A stretch of 64,000 bases of DNA from Candidatus Cloacimonetes bacterium HGW-Cloacimonetes-2 (GTDB lineage Bacteria > Cloacimonadota > Cloacimonadia > Cloacimonadales > Cloacimonadaceae), in contig PHBP01000010.1 in assembly GCA_002842035.1 (NCBI GenBank), positions 48,211-112,210 on the forward strand, read 5' to 3'. Positions 37,937 through 46,507 of this stretch are shown one piece after another. The position numbers and the translations under genes are program-made. Under the pieces are notes generated by a model. That model ran no database searches and was not told where the DNA came from. It saw only the letters and a program-made list of their open reading frames with translations. How positions within the stretch are numbered: the stretch's first letter is position 1; every line of letters starts with the position of its first letter.

Positions 37937-39064
37937 ATGCAAGAATTGATGCAATTTATCCAGACGACCGGCTTCCTGAATATTGAGCTCAGTAATTTAC
38001 TGATGATCTTTTTTGGCTCGGTCTTTATATGGCTGGGAATCAAGAAGGAATTTGAGCCCTTGTTGCTGGTTCCGATTGGCTTTGGAATGATTCTGGGCAA
38101 TATGCCCGGGCTTAGCGAACAGGGACTCTCGATCGATAGCCAGGGAAGCGTCCTGAACTACCTCTATTTCGGGGTGAAAACAGGTATTTACCCCTCATTG
38201 ATCTTCCTGGGAATTGGTGCGATGACGGATTTTTCCACCCTGATTGCCAATCCCAAGCTGATCCTCTTGGGAGCAGCAGCTCAATTTGGCATCTTTGCCA
38301 CTTTTATAGGTTCTATCCTATTGGGATTCAACGTCCTGGAATCAGCTTCCATCGGTATAATCGGCGGCGCTGACGGTCCTACCTCGATCTATCTGGCATC
38401 CAAACTGGCACCTCATCTATTGGGTCCCATAGCTCTTGCAGCATATTCCTATATGTCACTGGTGCCGGTCTTGCAACCGCCTATTATGAAACTGCTTACG
38501 ACAAAGAAAGAGCGCGTGATCAGGATGAAATCACCCAGAATTGTGAGCCAACGGGAACGCATCATCTTCCCGCTGGTCTGCTTCATTGTGACGGCTCTGA
38601 TTGCCCCCGGATCAATGATCCTGCTGGCGATGCTATTCTTGGGTAACCTCCTCAAAGAGAGCGGAGTGACAGATCGTTTGGCAATCACAGCCAGGAGCTC
38701 TCTAATCGATATCGTGACCGTCCTGATCGGGCTCACAGTTGGTGCCAAGACCTCCGGAAAGGTCTTCCTGACGACTGCTTCAATCCGCATCTTCGTCTTG
38801 GGAGCGGTGGCTTTCTGCGTTGCGACTGCTGCCGGAGTGATCTTTGCCAAGATAATGAATCTCTTCCTCAAGGACAAGATCAATCCGCTGATCGGTAATG
38901 CCGGTGTATCGGCTGTGCCGGTTTCAGCACGAGTATCGCAGGTTGTGGGACAGCAGTATGACAAGAACAACTTCCTGATCATGCACGCGATGGCGCCAAA
39001 CGTTGCCGGAGTAATCGGATCAGCAGTAGCAGCCGGTGTACTGCTGGGTATCCTGGGCAACTGA
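37937..39064 (+). CDS. mmdB: Sodium-translocating decarboxylase beta subunit
   Basis: 375 residues, about nine to eleven hydrophobic segments. It has the conserved GGADGPTSIYLASKLAP motif near residue 140 with the Na+-binding Asp, and the C-terminal GNAGVSAVPVSARVSQ region near residue 320. This is the OadB/MmdB/GcdB family that decarboxylates carboxybiotin and pumps Na+. Last gene of the four-gene mmd operon; a good terminator follows at 39102-39137. Confidence 0.95.
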   Translation: MQELMQFIQTTGFLNIELSNLLMIFFGSVFIWLGIKKEFEPLLLVPIGFGMILGNMPGLSEQGLSIDSQGSVLNYLYFGVKTGIYPSLIFLGIGAMTDFSTLIANPKLILLGAAAQFGIFATFIGSILLGFNVLESASIGIIGGADGPTSIYLASKLAPHLLGPIALAAYSYMSLVPVLQPPIMKLLTTKKERVIRMKSPRIVSQRERIIFPLVCFIVTALIAPGSMILLAMLFLGNLLKESGVTDRLAITARSSLIDIVTVLIGLTVGAKTSGKVFLTTASIRIFVLGAVAFCVATAAGVIFAKIMNLFLKDKINPLIGNAGVSAVPVSARVSQVVGQQYDKNNFLIMHAMAPNVAGVIGSAVAAGVLLGILGN

Positions 39065-39101
39065 TTGATTAGATCCTGACAGCAATAATACAGATACTTA
39101 C

Positions 39102-39137
39102 AAAGGGGATAGCTGATGCCGTCCCCTTTGGCTTTTA
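39102..39137 (+). terminator. Terminator of the methylmalonyl-CoA decarboxylase operon
   Basis: AAAGGGGA (39102-39109) pairs with TCCCCTTT (39122-39129), followed by GGCTTTTATC. It lies 38 bp after the mmdB stop. Confidence 0.75.
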
Positions 39138-39257
39138 TCCCAAGGAAGATTCAGACAATTGAAAAGGCTTGACAAATAAGCTGATGTGCAGGAGCAATGC
39201 GTTCAGGCAAATTTGCAGCCTTGCTATGCCTTAATCTATACAGCTTTTGGAGTTAAC

Positions 39258-39833
39258 ATGCGTCGTCTAGTTATTGTGGGAGTGATCGGCTTGATCCTCC
39301 TGATCTCCGCCTGCGGAAAAAATAAGACCGAAAATCCTGCTCCGGTGGATACTGTCGTTGAAAATAGCATCGGTGTGTGGAGCGTCCAGGATATCCGCTC
39401 AGTTGCGCAGAACCTGGTAAGAGATATGTTGGCAGAGAATTGGCTCAGCCGTTACCAAGAAGAGAACCTGCGCAAACCGGTCCTGATGATTGCTGGGATT
39501 CAAAATCTTACCGATGAACACATCGCGGTCGAAAACCTGGAGCGCGAGATCTCCAGGGAATTGCTGAGATCAGGCCAGGTGAGATTCACCGCCCTGCGCG
39601 AAGACAGACCAATCCAGGAAGTAACCGAAGAAGACGCAGAAGCTGATATCGAACCCGCTGCGGCAGATTATGCCATCAAGGGGATCATCCAACGTGTGGG
39701 CAACACCTCAGATAATGTGCGCAGCAAGCTTTATCAGACAGAGATTACGCTGGTCGAAATGATGAGCGGAACAGCTGTCCACAGAGGTTCTTACACTCTT
39801 CAAATTCAAGTAAACAGAATACAGGAGAACTAA
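39258..39833 (+). CDS. LpoB-like lipoprotein
   Basis: 191 residues from the ATG at 39258 (GGAG upstream); the frame could start at 39186 but would bury the lipoprotein signal. The lipobox is LISAC. The mature region (KPVLMIAGIQNLTDEHI, LEREISRELLRSGQVRF, ADYAIKGIIQR, YQTEITLVEMMSGTAVHRG) matches the LpoB family of outer-membrane penicillin-binding-protein activators. Its TAA overlaps the ATG of the first phosphotransferase gene (TAATG), an odd operon partner for a cell-wall factor. Confidence 0.82.
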   Translation: MRRLVIVGVIGLILLISACGKNKTENPAPVDTVVENSIGVWSVQDIRSVAQNLVRDMLAENWLSRYQEENLRKPVLMIAGIQNLTDEHIAVENLEREISRELLRSGQVRFTALREDRPIQEVTEEDAEADIEPAAADYAIKGIIQRVGNTSDNVRSKLYQTEITLVEMMSGTAVHRGSYTLQIQVNRIQEN

Positions 39834-40735
39834 TGCCGATTACCAAATTGGACCAGATTTTTGACGTGCTGAAGAGCAGACCCAAAAAGAGACTTGTGGC
39901 TGCCTGGGCTGTAGATTCACATACTGTAGTCGCTGTCGCCGAAGCTATCAAGATAGGGATTATCGATGGCATCCTGGTAGGCGATACCAATATGATCAAT
40001 GATATCTGCCAGAAAGAGCAGATCGATCCGGCAATCTTTAGGATCGTCCACGAAACCGATGACATCGCGGCTGCTGCCAAAGCTGTTGCTATGATCAATG
40101 CCGGAGAGGGTGATTTCCTGATGAAAGGGTTGCTCTCCACTGATCGCTATATGCGGGCTATCCTCAATAAGGAAGTGGGTATGATGAATCCTGGAGCTGT
40201 GCTTTCACACGTTACCGTGATCGAGCCTCCTGCCTATCATAAACTACTGGCAGTAGGCGATGTAGCGATAATCCCGGCACCGGATTTGGCACAGAAGACA
40301 GCAATCCTGAATTATCTGATCAAGGTCAGTAAGCTTTTGGGTATCGAGCGTCCCAAAGTAGGCATCCTGGCTCCATCCGAGCAGGTTTTACCCAAGGTTC
40401 CATCAAGTGTTGAAGCCTCAATTTTGAGCAAGATGAATCATCGCGGCCAGATCAAGGATGCGATCGTGGAAGGTCCTCTTGGAATGGACGTGATCATCGA
40501 TAAGGAAAGCGCCGATATCAAGGGACTCAAGAGCGAAGTCTGCGGCGATGCGGATTGCATCCTGTTCCCTGCTATTGAGGCCGGAAACGTGTTTTACAAG
40601 ACAATGACCAAGTTTTGCGGAGCCAATCTCTGCGCAATCGTTATGGGTGCCAGAGTGCCGGCGGTGCTCTCATCCCGTGGAGATAGCGAACAAACCAAGC
40701 TATACAGCATTGCGCTGGCAGCTTTGATGGCGTAA
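39833..40735 (+). CDS. ptb: Phosphate butyryltransferase family enzyme (copy 1)
   Basis: 300 residues of the phosphate acetyl/butyryl transferase family. It has MNAGEGDFLMKGLLSTDRYMRA near residue 91, EGPLGMDV near 218 and the C-terminal VLSSRGDSEQTKLYSIALA. It exchanges an acyl group between CoA and phosphate as the step before an acyl kinase. It is directly followed (2 bp) by a paralogue. No acyl kinase gene is in the window, so the acyl group (butyryl, propionyl or branched) cannot be fixed from context. Confidence 0.88.
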   Translation: MPITKLDQIFDVLKSRPKKRLVAAWAVDSHTVVAVAEAIKIGIIDGILVGDTNMINDICQKEQIDPAIFRIVHETDDIAAAAKAVAMINAGEGDFLMKGLLSTDRYMRAILNKEVGMMNPGAVLSHVTVIEPPAYHKLLAVGDVAIIPAPDLAQKTAILNYLIKVSKLLGIERPKVGILAPSEQVLPKVPSSVEASILSKMNHRGQIKDAIVEGPLGMDVIIDKESADIKGLKSEVCGDADCILFPAIEAGNVFYKTMTKFCGANLCAIVMGARVPAVLSSRGDSEQTKLYSIALAALMA

Positions 40736-40737
40736 TT

Positions 40738-41652
40738 ATGGCGATCAGAAAGCTCTCCGAATTGGCTTTGGCCGTAAAGGCAAAAGGCACCAAGACCCGG
40801 ATTGCGGTCGTGAGCGCGGAGGATTCCAATACCCTCGGTGCAATAATCCGTGCCGCTGTGGAAGAATTTGTAAGCCCCATACTGCTGGGTTCTAAAGACA
40901 AGATAATGGCGCTCTGCGAGGCAGAAGAGCTTCCCTGCCACGAAGGCTGGATCATTGATTGTGCCAGTGAGGTGGAAGCTGCCAAGAAAGCTGTCGAGAT
41001 GGTGCGTGGAGGTGAAGCGGACGTCCTGATGAAGGGCCTGATCGGGACTGATAAGTTCCTGAAGGCAGTCCTGGACAAGGAAAAAGGCTTGCTGCCTCCC
41101 AAGGCTGTGATGAGCTACGTTTGTGCTTTGGAGCTACCCCGTTATGACAAGCTGCTCTTTGTCTCGGATACGGCTGTACTGCCTTATCCCAATCTGGATC
41201 AGTTGATTGCGATGACCAATTATGCTGTCAGGATGGCACATCGTTTTGGCATAGAACAGCCTAAAGTAGCGTTGATATCAGCAACCGAAAAACCCGGTGC
41301 TGCTTTCCCTGCTTCGCTGGACTATGCGATGATCACCAAGATGGCAGAGCGTGGACAGATCAAGGATTGCATCATAGACGGACCTCTGGATATCTTTTTA
41401 GCGTGTGATCCCTCCAGCTTGGAGATCAAAGGTGTGGACACTCCAATCGGTGGTGATGCCGACGTCCTGATCTTCCCCAATATCGAGGCTGCGAATAGCT
41501 TTTACAAGGGCTTGATGCTCTTTGCCGGGGGAGAACTGGCTGGCTTGATTCAGGGTACTATCGCTCCGGTCGTGGTGATGTCACGCTCGGAAAGCGCTGA
41601 ATCCAAATACTACTGCATAGCACTATCCTGTCTGATGGCGGAGGAAAGATGA
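40738..41652 (+). CDS. Phosphate butyryltransferase family enzyme (copy 2)
   Basis: 304 residues, co-linear with the preceding gene along its full length (MVRGGEADVLMKGLIGTDKFLKA near residue 87, DGPLDIFLACDP near 216, VVMSRSESAESKYYCIALS at the end). The two clearly diverged, for example KLLFVSDTAVLPYPNLDQ here against KLLAVGDVAIIPAPDLAQ in copy 1, so they probably differ in substrate or form a hetero-oligomer. Its TGA overlaps the rpiB ATG (ATGA). Confidence 0.87.
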   Translation: MAIRKLSELALAVKAKGTKTRIAVVSAEDSNTLGAIIRAAVEEFVSPILLGSKDKIMALCEAEELPCHEGWIIDCASEVEAAKKAVEMVRGGEADVLMKGLIGTDKFLKAVLDKEKGLLPPKAVMSYVCALELPRYDKLLFVSDTAVLPYPNLDQLIAMTNYAVRMAHRFGIEQPKVALISATEKPGAAFPASLDYAMITKMAERGQIKDCIIDGPLDIFLACDPSSLEIKGVDTPIGGDADVLIFPNIEAANSFYKGLMLFAGGELAGLIQGTIAPVVVMSRSESAESKYYCIALSCLMAEER

Positions 41653-42089
41653 GGCTGGCAATCGCAAGCGACCACGCCGGATACTGCCTCAAAGAGCAGC
41701 TCAAGGCAGCTCTACCGGAATATGAATGGACGGACTACGGCTGCTACAGCGAAGACAGTATGGATTATCCCGATACAGCCCGTCCCGCTGCATTGGCAGT
41801 GGCTACCGGATCCTGCGATAAAGGTATCCTGATCTGCGGAAGCGGAATAGGTATGAGTATCAGTGGCAACAAAGTAAAAGGTATTCGAGCTGCGCTTTGT
41901 ACTAATACCGATGTAGCCAGGCTTTCACGGCAGCATAATGATGCCAATGTCCTGGTGCTGGCAGCTCGTTTTACTGCCTTTCATTATGCCCTGGATATCT
42001 GTAAGACCTGGCTTTCCAGCTCCTTTGAGGGTGGCAGGCATCAAAACAGAATAGAAAAGATTAAAAAGATAGAAGGAGATTCACAATGA
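41649..42089 (+). CDS. rpiB: Ribose-5-phosphate isomerase B
   Basis: 146 residues. [14 protein letters not shown] at the start and [21 protein letters not shown] near residue 60 are RpiB/LacAB signatures, the cysteine and following glycines forming the active site. It interconverts ribose 5-phosphate and ribulose 5-phosphate. Translationally coupled to both neighbours by 4-bp ATGA overlaps, with glyA following. Confidence 0.95.
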   Translation: MRLAIASDHAGYCLKEQLKAALPEYEWTDYGCYSEDSMDYPDTARPAALAVATGSCDKGILICGSGIGMSISGNKVKGIRAALCTNTDVARLSRQHNDANVLVLAARFTAFHYALDICKTWLSSSFEGGRHQNRIEKIKKIEGDSQ

Positions 42090-43381
42090 ATCACATCAAG
42101 AGCTTCGATCCCGAACTCTATACCGCGATGCACGCGGAATTGGTGAGAGAGCGCGAAAACCTCGAGCTGATCGCCTCTGAAAACTTCACCTCGCTGGCAG
42201 TATTGGAAGCCCAGGGCAGCGTCCTGACCAATAAGTATGCCGAAGGCTATCCTTATCGCTGGAGCAAGAAGACCGGCAAGCCCAATTATGCCCTTTATGG
42301 CAGATATTACGGCGGCTGCGAACACATCGACGAAGTGGAACGTCTCGCTATCGAACGTGCCAAAGAGCTCTTTGGAGCAGAACACGCAAACGTACAGCCT
42401 CACGCCGGTTCTCCTGCCAATATGGCAGCCTACTTCACGCTGGTCAAGCCCGGTGACACCGTGCTGTCACTGGAACTGGCTCATGGCGGACACCTTACTC
42501 ACGGACATCCGCTTTCCTTCTCGGGACAGCTTTACAACATCATCCACTACACTGTGGATCCCCAGACCGAGCAGTTTGATTACGAGCAGATTATGCGTCT
42601 GGCAGAAGAGCACAAGCCTCAGATGATCCTCACCGGTGCCTCAGCCTATCCTCGCAAGATAGATTTTGCCCGCTTCCGTGAGATAGCTGACAAAGTCGGT
42701 GCCAAGTTCATGGTGGATATGGCACACATCGCAGGTCTCGTGGCTGCCGGTTTGCACGACAACCCGGTGCCCTATGCCGATGTAGTTACCACCACGACCC
42801 ATAAGACTCTGCGTGGACCCCGCAGCGGCCTCATTCTCTGCAAAGAAGAATATGCCAAGGCGATAGACGGCAACGTCTTCCCCGGTCTGCAGGGCGGACC
42901 TCTGATGCACATCATTGCTGCTAAGGCTGTTGCTTTTAAGGAAGCACTGGAGCCTGCTTTCAAGACCTATCAGCAGAATGTAGTCGCCAATGCTGCAGCT
43001 TTGGCCAAAGACCTGATGGCCAATGGATTCAAGCTAGTTTCCGGTGGCACCGATACTCACCTGATGCTGCTCAATCTGGGCACAGAGGAAGAAGGCGGTC
43101 CCAGCGGCAAGAAGATGGAAGAAGCCCTCGATATGGCGGGCATAACCGCAAATAAGAACACCGTTCCTTTCGATACCCGCAGTCCCTTCGTGGCGTCCGG
43201 TATCCGTCTCGGAACTCCATCTGTCACTACCCGTGGTATGGGCGTCCCGGAGATGAAGCAGATTGCCGACCTCATCAAGAAGGTTCGCGATAATCACGAT
43301 AACGAAGAATTCCTGGCAGGAATGAAGGCAGAAGTGCGTGCACTTACAGCTCGGTTCCCGCTCTATCCTGAATTGGGATAA
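42086..43381 (+). CDS. glyA: Serine hydroxymethyltransferase
   Basis: 431 residues with the family's full set of motifs: [31 protein letters not shown] and the PLP-lysine site [14 protein letters not shown] near residue 236. It transfers a hydroxymethyl group between serine and tetrahydrofolate. In an operon after rpiB (ATGA overlap) and followed by a strong terminator. Together with fhs it supports C1-folate metabolism. Confidence 0.98.
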   Translation: MNHIKSFDPELYTAMHAELVRERENLELIASENFTSLAVLEAQGSVLTNKYAEGYPYRWSKKTGKPNYALYGRYYGGCEHIDEVERLAIERAKELFGAEHANVQPHAGSPANMAAYFTLVKPGDTVLSLELAHGGHLTHGHPLSFSGQLYNIIHYTVDPQTEQFDYEQIMRLAEEHKPQMILTGASAYPRKIDFARFREIADKVGAKFMVDMAHIAGLVAAGLHDNPVPYADVVTTTTHKTLRGPRSGLILCKEEYAKAIDGNVFPGLQGGPLMHIIAAKAVAFKEALEPAFKTYQQNVVANAAALAKDLMANGFKLVSGGTDTHLMLLNLGTEEEGGPSGKKMEEALDMAGITANKNTVPFDTRSPFVASGIRLGTPSVTTRGMGVPEMKQIADLIKKVRDNHDNEEFLAGMKAEVRALTARFPLYPELG

Positions 43382-43406
43382 TATACGAAACAGCTTAGAA
43401 AACACT

Positions 43407-43447
43407 CAGACGGGCGGAATGCACAATTCTGCCCGTCTGTCTTTTCT
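43407..43447 (+). terminator. Rho-independent terminator of the glyA operon
   Basis: CAGACGGGCGGAAT (43407-43420) and ATTCTGCCCGTCTG (43426-43439) form a 14-bp stem with one mismatch, followed by TCTTTTCTG. It lies 26 bp after the glyA stop. Confidence 0.88.
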
Positions 43448-43491
43448 GTAATGAACATTCCCGGAACCACCGGGCATAGAAAGGAGTATCT

Positions 43492-44871
43492 ATGAAAGTA
43501 CTGGAATTGAAACAAAGCCTCCCAGCGGGGCTGGATTATTGGGAGATCAAGCAGCAGGAAAACCGCGAGCAAATGGTCTTTTTCCTCGATGGCAATATGA
43601 CAAGCAACAACCGGAGCTCTTCCTTGGGTATTATGTGCCGGGCTTACAAGGATGGTGTCTGGGGACTGGCTTCCAGCGCTCTGGGTGATAGTGCCACTCT
43701 CAGCCGGATCTGCGGTAAAGCAGCTTCCAATGCGGCTCTTCTTGCCAAGCACCGCGCCGGTAAACAATTCCTGCTCCCCTCCAATCCTGCTCAGGGTGAG
43801 TATCTCTTTTACACCAGAAAAGAGCCTTGGAGCTTTGCCCAGAGACGGGACTTCCTGCTGGAACTGGACAACTATCTTAAAACCAAGTATCCCGGTCTCA
43901 GTTCCCGGCAGGTAGGAATTCGTCAGGACGAGACAGAGAAGCATATCATCACCTCCGATGGCGGTGATATGCACGTGATGATCCCCCGATCCTTCCTCTA
44001 TTTATTGATGGTGGATTCAGGTCCAGACGGCCCTGTGCAGAGCTATCGTGCTCTAGGTGGCTTCGGTCAGTTTGAAGATATCTACAGCGACCCCAAAGAG
44101 GTCTATGAGGAGATTGAGAAGATCTACCGGGAAACTCAGGATATGAAAGAAGCTGTATATGCCCGTGCCGGGAGCTTTGATTGCGTATTGGACGCCCGTC
44201 TGGCAGGTATCCTGGCTCACGAAGCTATTGGTCACACCACGGAGGCGGACTTTGTGCTGGGTGGCTCCATTGCCGGTGATTACCTGAACCAGCCGGTTGC
44301 ATCTGATCTGGTGAGCCTGATTGATATCGCCAATACCTACGACAACACGCTTTGCCCCGTGCCCGTTTTTATTGATGATGAAGGCACTTTGGCAGAGGAT
44401 TGCGTGATTATTGATAAAGGTATCCTGAAAAGCTATATGCACAACAAAGAATCCGCCGCAATGCTTGATATGCAGCTTACCGGAAATGCCCGCGGACACA
44501 ATTTTGACGACGAACCCCTGATCCGTATGCGCAATACGATGATAGTACCCGGCAAAGATAAACTTGCCGAGATGATCGCCTCTATCGAGGATGGCTACTA
44601 TCTCGTAGAATCAAGTAATGGTCAGGCCGATGCCACCAGTGAATTTATGTTTGGCATTTCCCTGGGCTACGAGGTCAAGAATGGTAAGCTGGGCAAAGCC
44701 ATCAAGAGCACCACTATGAGTGGAGTGGCTTTTGATCTGCTCAAGACTGTCACAATGGTCTCCGATGATATGTACTGGACTGGCTCCGGAATGTGCGGAA
44801 AGAAACAGAGCATCCAGGTCGGAATGGGCGGACCCGCCATAAAGTGCCGCGTCAATCTGGGAGGTAAATAA
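43492..44871 (+). CDS. tldD: TldD-family metalloprotease
   Basis: 459 residues. It has the zinc-site helix HEAIGHTTEAD near residue 243 and the downstream GNARGHNFDDEPLIRMRNT region. TldD supplies the catalytic metal in the TldD/TldE heterodimer, which degrades unfolded peptides and, elsewhere, matures modified peptides. The tldE partner follows, its ATG overlapping the TAA (TAATG). No RiPP precursor is evident nearby, so a housekeeping role is likely. Confidence 0.9.
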   Translation: MKVLELKQSLPAGLDYWEIKQQENREQMVFFLDGNMTSNNRSSSLGIMCRAYKDGVWGLASSALGDSATLSRICGKAASNAALLAKHRAGKQFLLPSNPAQGEYLFYTRKEPWSFAQRRDFLLELDNYLKTKYPGLSSRQVGIRQDETEKHIITSDGGDMHVMIPRSFLYLLMVDSGPDGPVQSYRALGGFGQFEDIYSDPKEVYEEIEKIYRETQDMKEAVYARAGSFDCVLDARLAGILAHEAIGHTTEADFVLGGSIAGDYLNQPVASDLVSLIDIANTYDNTLCPVPVFIDDEGTLAEDCVIIDKGILKSYMHNKESAAMLDMQLTGNARGHNFDDEPLIRMRNTMIVPGKDKLAEMIASIEDGYYLVESSNGQADATSEFMFGISLGYEVKNGKLGKAIKSTTMSGVAFDLLKTVTMVSDDMYWTGSGMCGKKQSIQVGMGGPAIKCRVNLGGK

Positions 44872-46157
44872 TGGAACATATCTGTAAACAACTGATAGAC
44901 CGTCTCCTAAAGAACGGTGCCGATAAAGCGGTCGTAAGTTTCAATCAGACAGAGACCAGCGAATTCAACCTTATCTACAAGGAGCTGAACCTATTGCGTT
45001 CACTGGAATCCACCCGGCTCAGTCTCTTTGCCATCAAAGACAACAAACGCGCCATCAAATCTATCAACCAGATCGATGAAGCCTCACTTGAAGAAGCCAT
45101 CACCGAGCTGATGCAGAGCGTTAAAGATGGCAATCCCGATCCTGCCTTTGACATCGCCGATTACCAGGAGCCGGCTGCCTTCACCGATGGAGCGCTGGAG
45201 CCGGATAACGACCTGATTGTCAGCCGCTTATCTGAGTTTTCCAGTGAGATGAAGGCTCACTTCCCCTTCGTCCACTTTGATGCCAGTATGAGCCATACAC
45301 ATTCCAAGACCAGGTTTATGAATTCCAATGGTATAGATGTAACGATGGAGCGTGGTTATTACGAATTTTCCACAATGTTTACCGCCAAAAAAGATGGCAA
45401 GATGAGCTCGATGAATTACACCTATTTCCAGGCACCCAATCTGGACAAACCCTGTATGGAGATCAATCAGAGCCGTGAATTGATCCGCCAGATTGTAGAG
45501 CAGACTCATCCGGATACGATTCCGCAAAAGTTTGTGGGAGAGGTGATTCTGGCACCCTTCGTCTTGGGAGGTTTGGTGCACACCCTGATCCAAAGCCACT
45601 TTGGAGATGGCGCTCTGATCAGCAAGGTAAGTCTATATCCTGATCACTTGAACCAAAAGCTCTTTAGCGAAAAACTCACTGTCACGAGCCGTCCCCGCGA
45701 TCCTAAGCAAGCGATGAAGTATTTCATCACCAACGACGGTTATCTCGCCAGTGAGCAAGCCATTATCGAAGATGGAGAGCTAAAAGTCTATCCGATCTCC
45801 ATTTATGCTGCCAATAAGACCGGTAAGCCTTTTGCCCATTGCCACTCCAATAATCTCGTAATCGAGCCTGGAGAAATTGCTTTGGCAGAGATGATCAAAG
45901 ATACCAAAGAGGGAATACTCTGTATGAGAGCCTCTTACGGCAGTCCCAGTCCTCAGGGCGATATGTCCACCGTGGCAAAGAACAGCTATTACATCAAAGA
46001 TGGCAAGATCGTCTGCCCGGTCAAGGAAACGATGATCTCGTTCAACCTGATCGAAGCGATGAATAATATCGTGGATTTCAGCAGTGAAACACACAATGCC
46101 GGTGAGATGATTATGCCCTATATGAGGTTCAGCGGAGCAATCGTATCGGGAGCTTAG
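44871..46157 (+). CDS. tldE: TldE/PmbA-family protein
   Basis: 428 residues of the PmbA/TldE family, lacking the HExxxH motif found in its TldD partner, as expected for the non-catalytic subunit. Conserved segments include FTAKKDGKMSSMNYTY, GEVILAPFVLGGLV and the C-terminal MIMPYMRFSGAIVSGA. It forms a two-gene operon with tldD through a 1-bp overlap. Confidence 0.88.
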   Translation: MEHICKQLIDRLLKNGADKAVVSFNQTETSEFNLIYKELNLLRSLESTRLSLFAIKDNKRAIKSINQIDEASLEEAITELMQSVKDGNPDPAFDIADYQEPAAFTDGALEPDNDLIVSRLSEFSSEMKAHFPFVHFDASMSHTHSKTRFMNSNGIDVTMERGYYEFSTMFTAKKDGKMSSMNYTYFQAPNLDKPCMEINQSRELIRQIVEQTHPDTIPQKFVGEVILAPFVLGGLVHTLIQSHFGDGALISKVSLYPDHLNQKLFSEKLTVTSRPRDPKQAMKYFITNDGYLASEQAIIEDGELKVYPISIYAANKTGKPFAHCHSNNLVIEPGEIALAEMIKDTKEGILCMRASYGSPSPQGDMSTVAKNSYYIKDGKIVCPVKETMISFNLIEAMNNIVDFSSETHNAGEMIMPYMRFSGAIVSGA

Positions 46158-46248
46158 CAGTTAGTAGTCAGGCAGTTATAGCTTGATCGCTGCGCATAGT
46201 TCAAAGATCGTACCTACGCGTATGTAACCGTCCCTCCTGCTTGAATTC

Positions 46249-46309
46249 TCTGGTGATCCCCTAGTGATCCTCTGGTGATTCCCTTGTGGCGACAAGGGAA
46301 TCACCAGAG
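46249..46309. repeat. 11-bp units leading into an 18-bp perfect palindrome
   Basis: TCTGGTGATCC, CCTAGTGATCC and TCTGGTGATTC follow in phase. CTCTGGTGATTCCCTTGT (46270-46287) is then repeated exactly in reverse complement at 46292-46309 around a 4-base loop (GGCG). There is no T-run, so a simple terminator is unlikely. The GGTGAT words are shared with the arrays at 26107 and 63873. Confidence 0.75.
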
Positions 46310-46351
46310 CAGTGCGAGGGGTTTGCCTGTGTTTTCAAAGGGGAGGAATCA

Positions 46352-46390
46352 ACAAGGAGTAAAGAAACTCCTTTCTCCTTTGCTCCTTGT
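46352..46390. repeat. Short inverted repeat of the type flanking the GxxExxY gene
   Basis: ACAAGGAGTAAAG (46352-46364) faces CTTTGCTCCTTGT (46378-46390), pairing in 12 of 13 positions. The right side continues inward as CTCCTTTCTCC. Both arms match the termini of the element at 14283-14774, but only 13 bp separate them and no ORF is present. It looks like an empty copy. Confidence 0.6.
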
Positions 46391-46507
46391 CTAATCTGAA
46401 ATTCGCTATGATCAGCACAAGTAACGAGCCTCAAGAAATTTCTTGGAGTAAAAGCCCTTTAGCGAGTATACTATATTAAAGAACAAAATTTCCTTTAGGA
46501 GGAAGCT

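Larger units (their letters stand above)
46158..46507. other. Intergenic region with two repeat structures, no gene
   Basis: 350 bp between tldE and the DUF4139 gene. It holds the 11-bp-unit palindrome (46249-46309) and the short inverted repeat of ACAAGGAG type (46352-46390). No ORF is supported. Confidence 0.6.
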
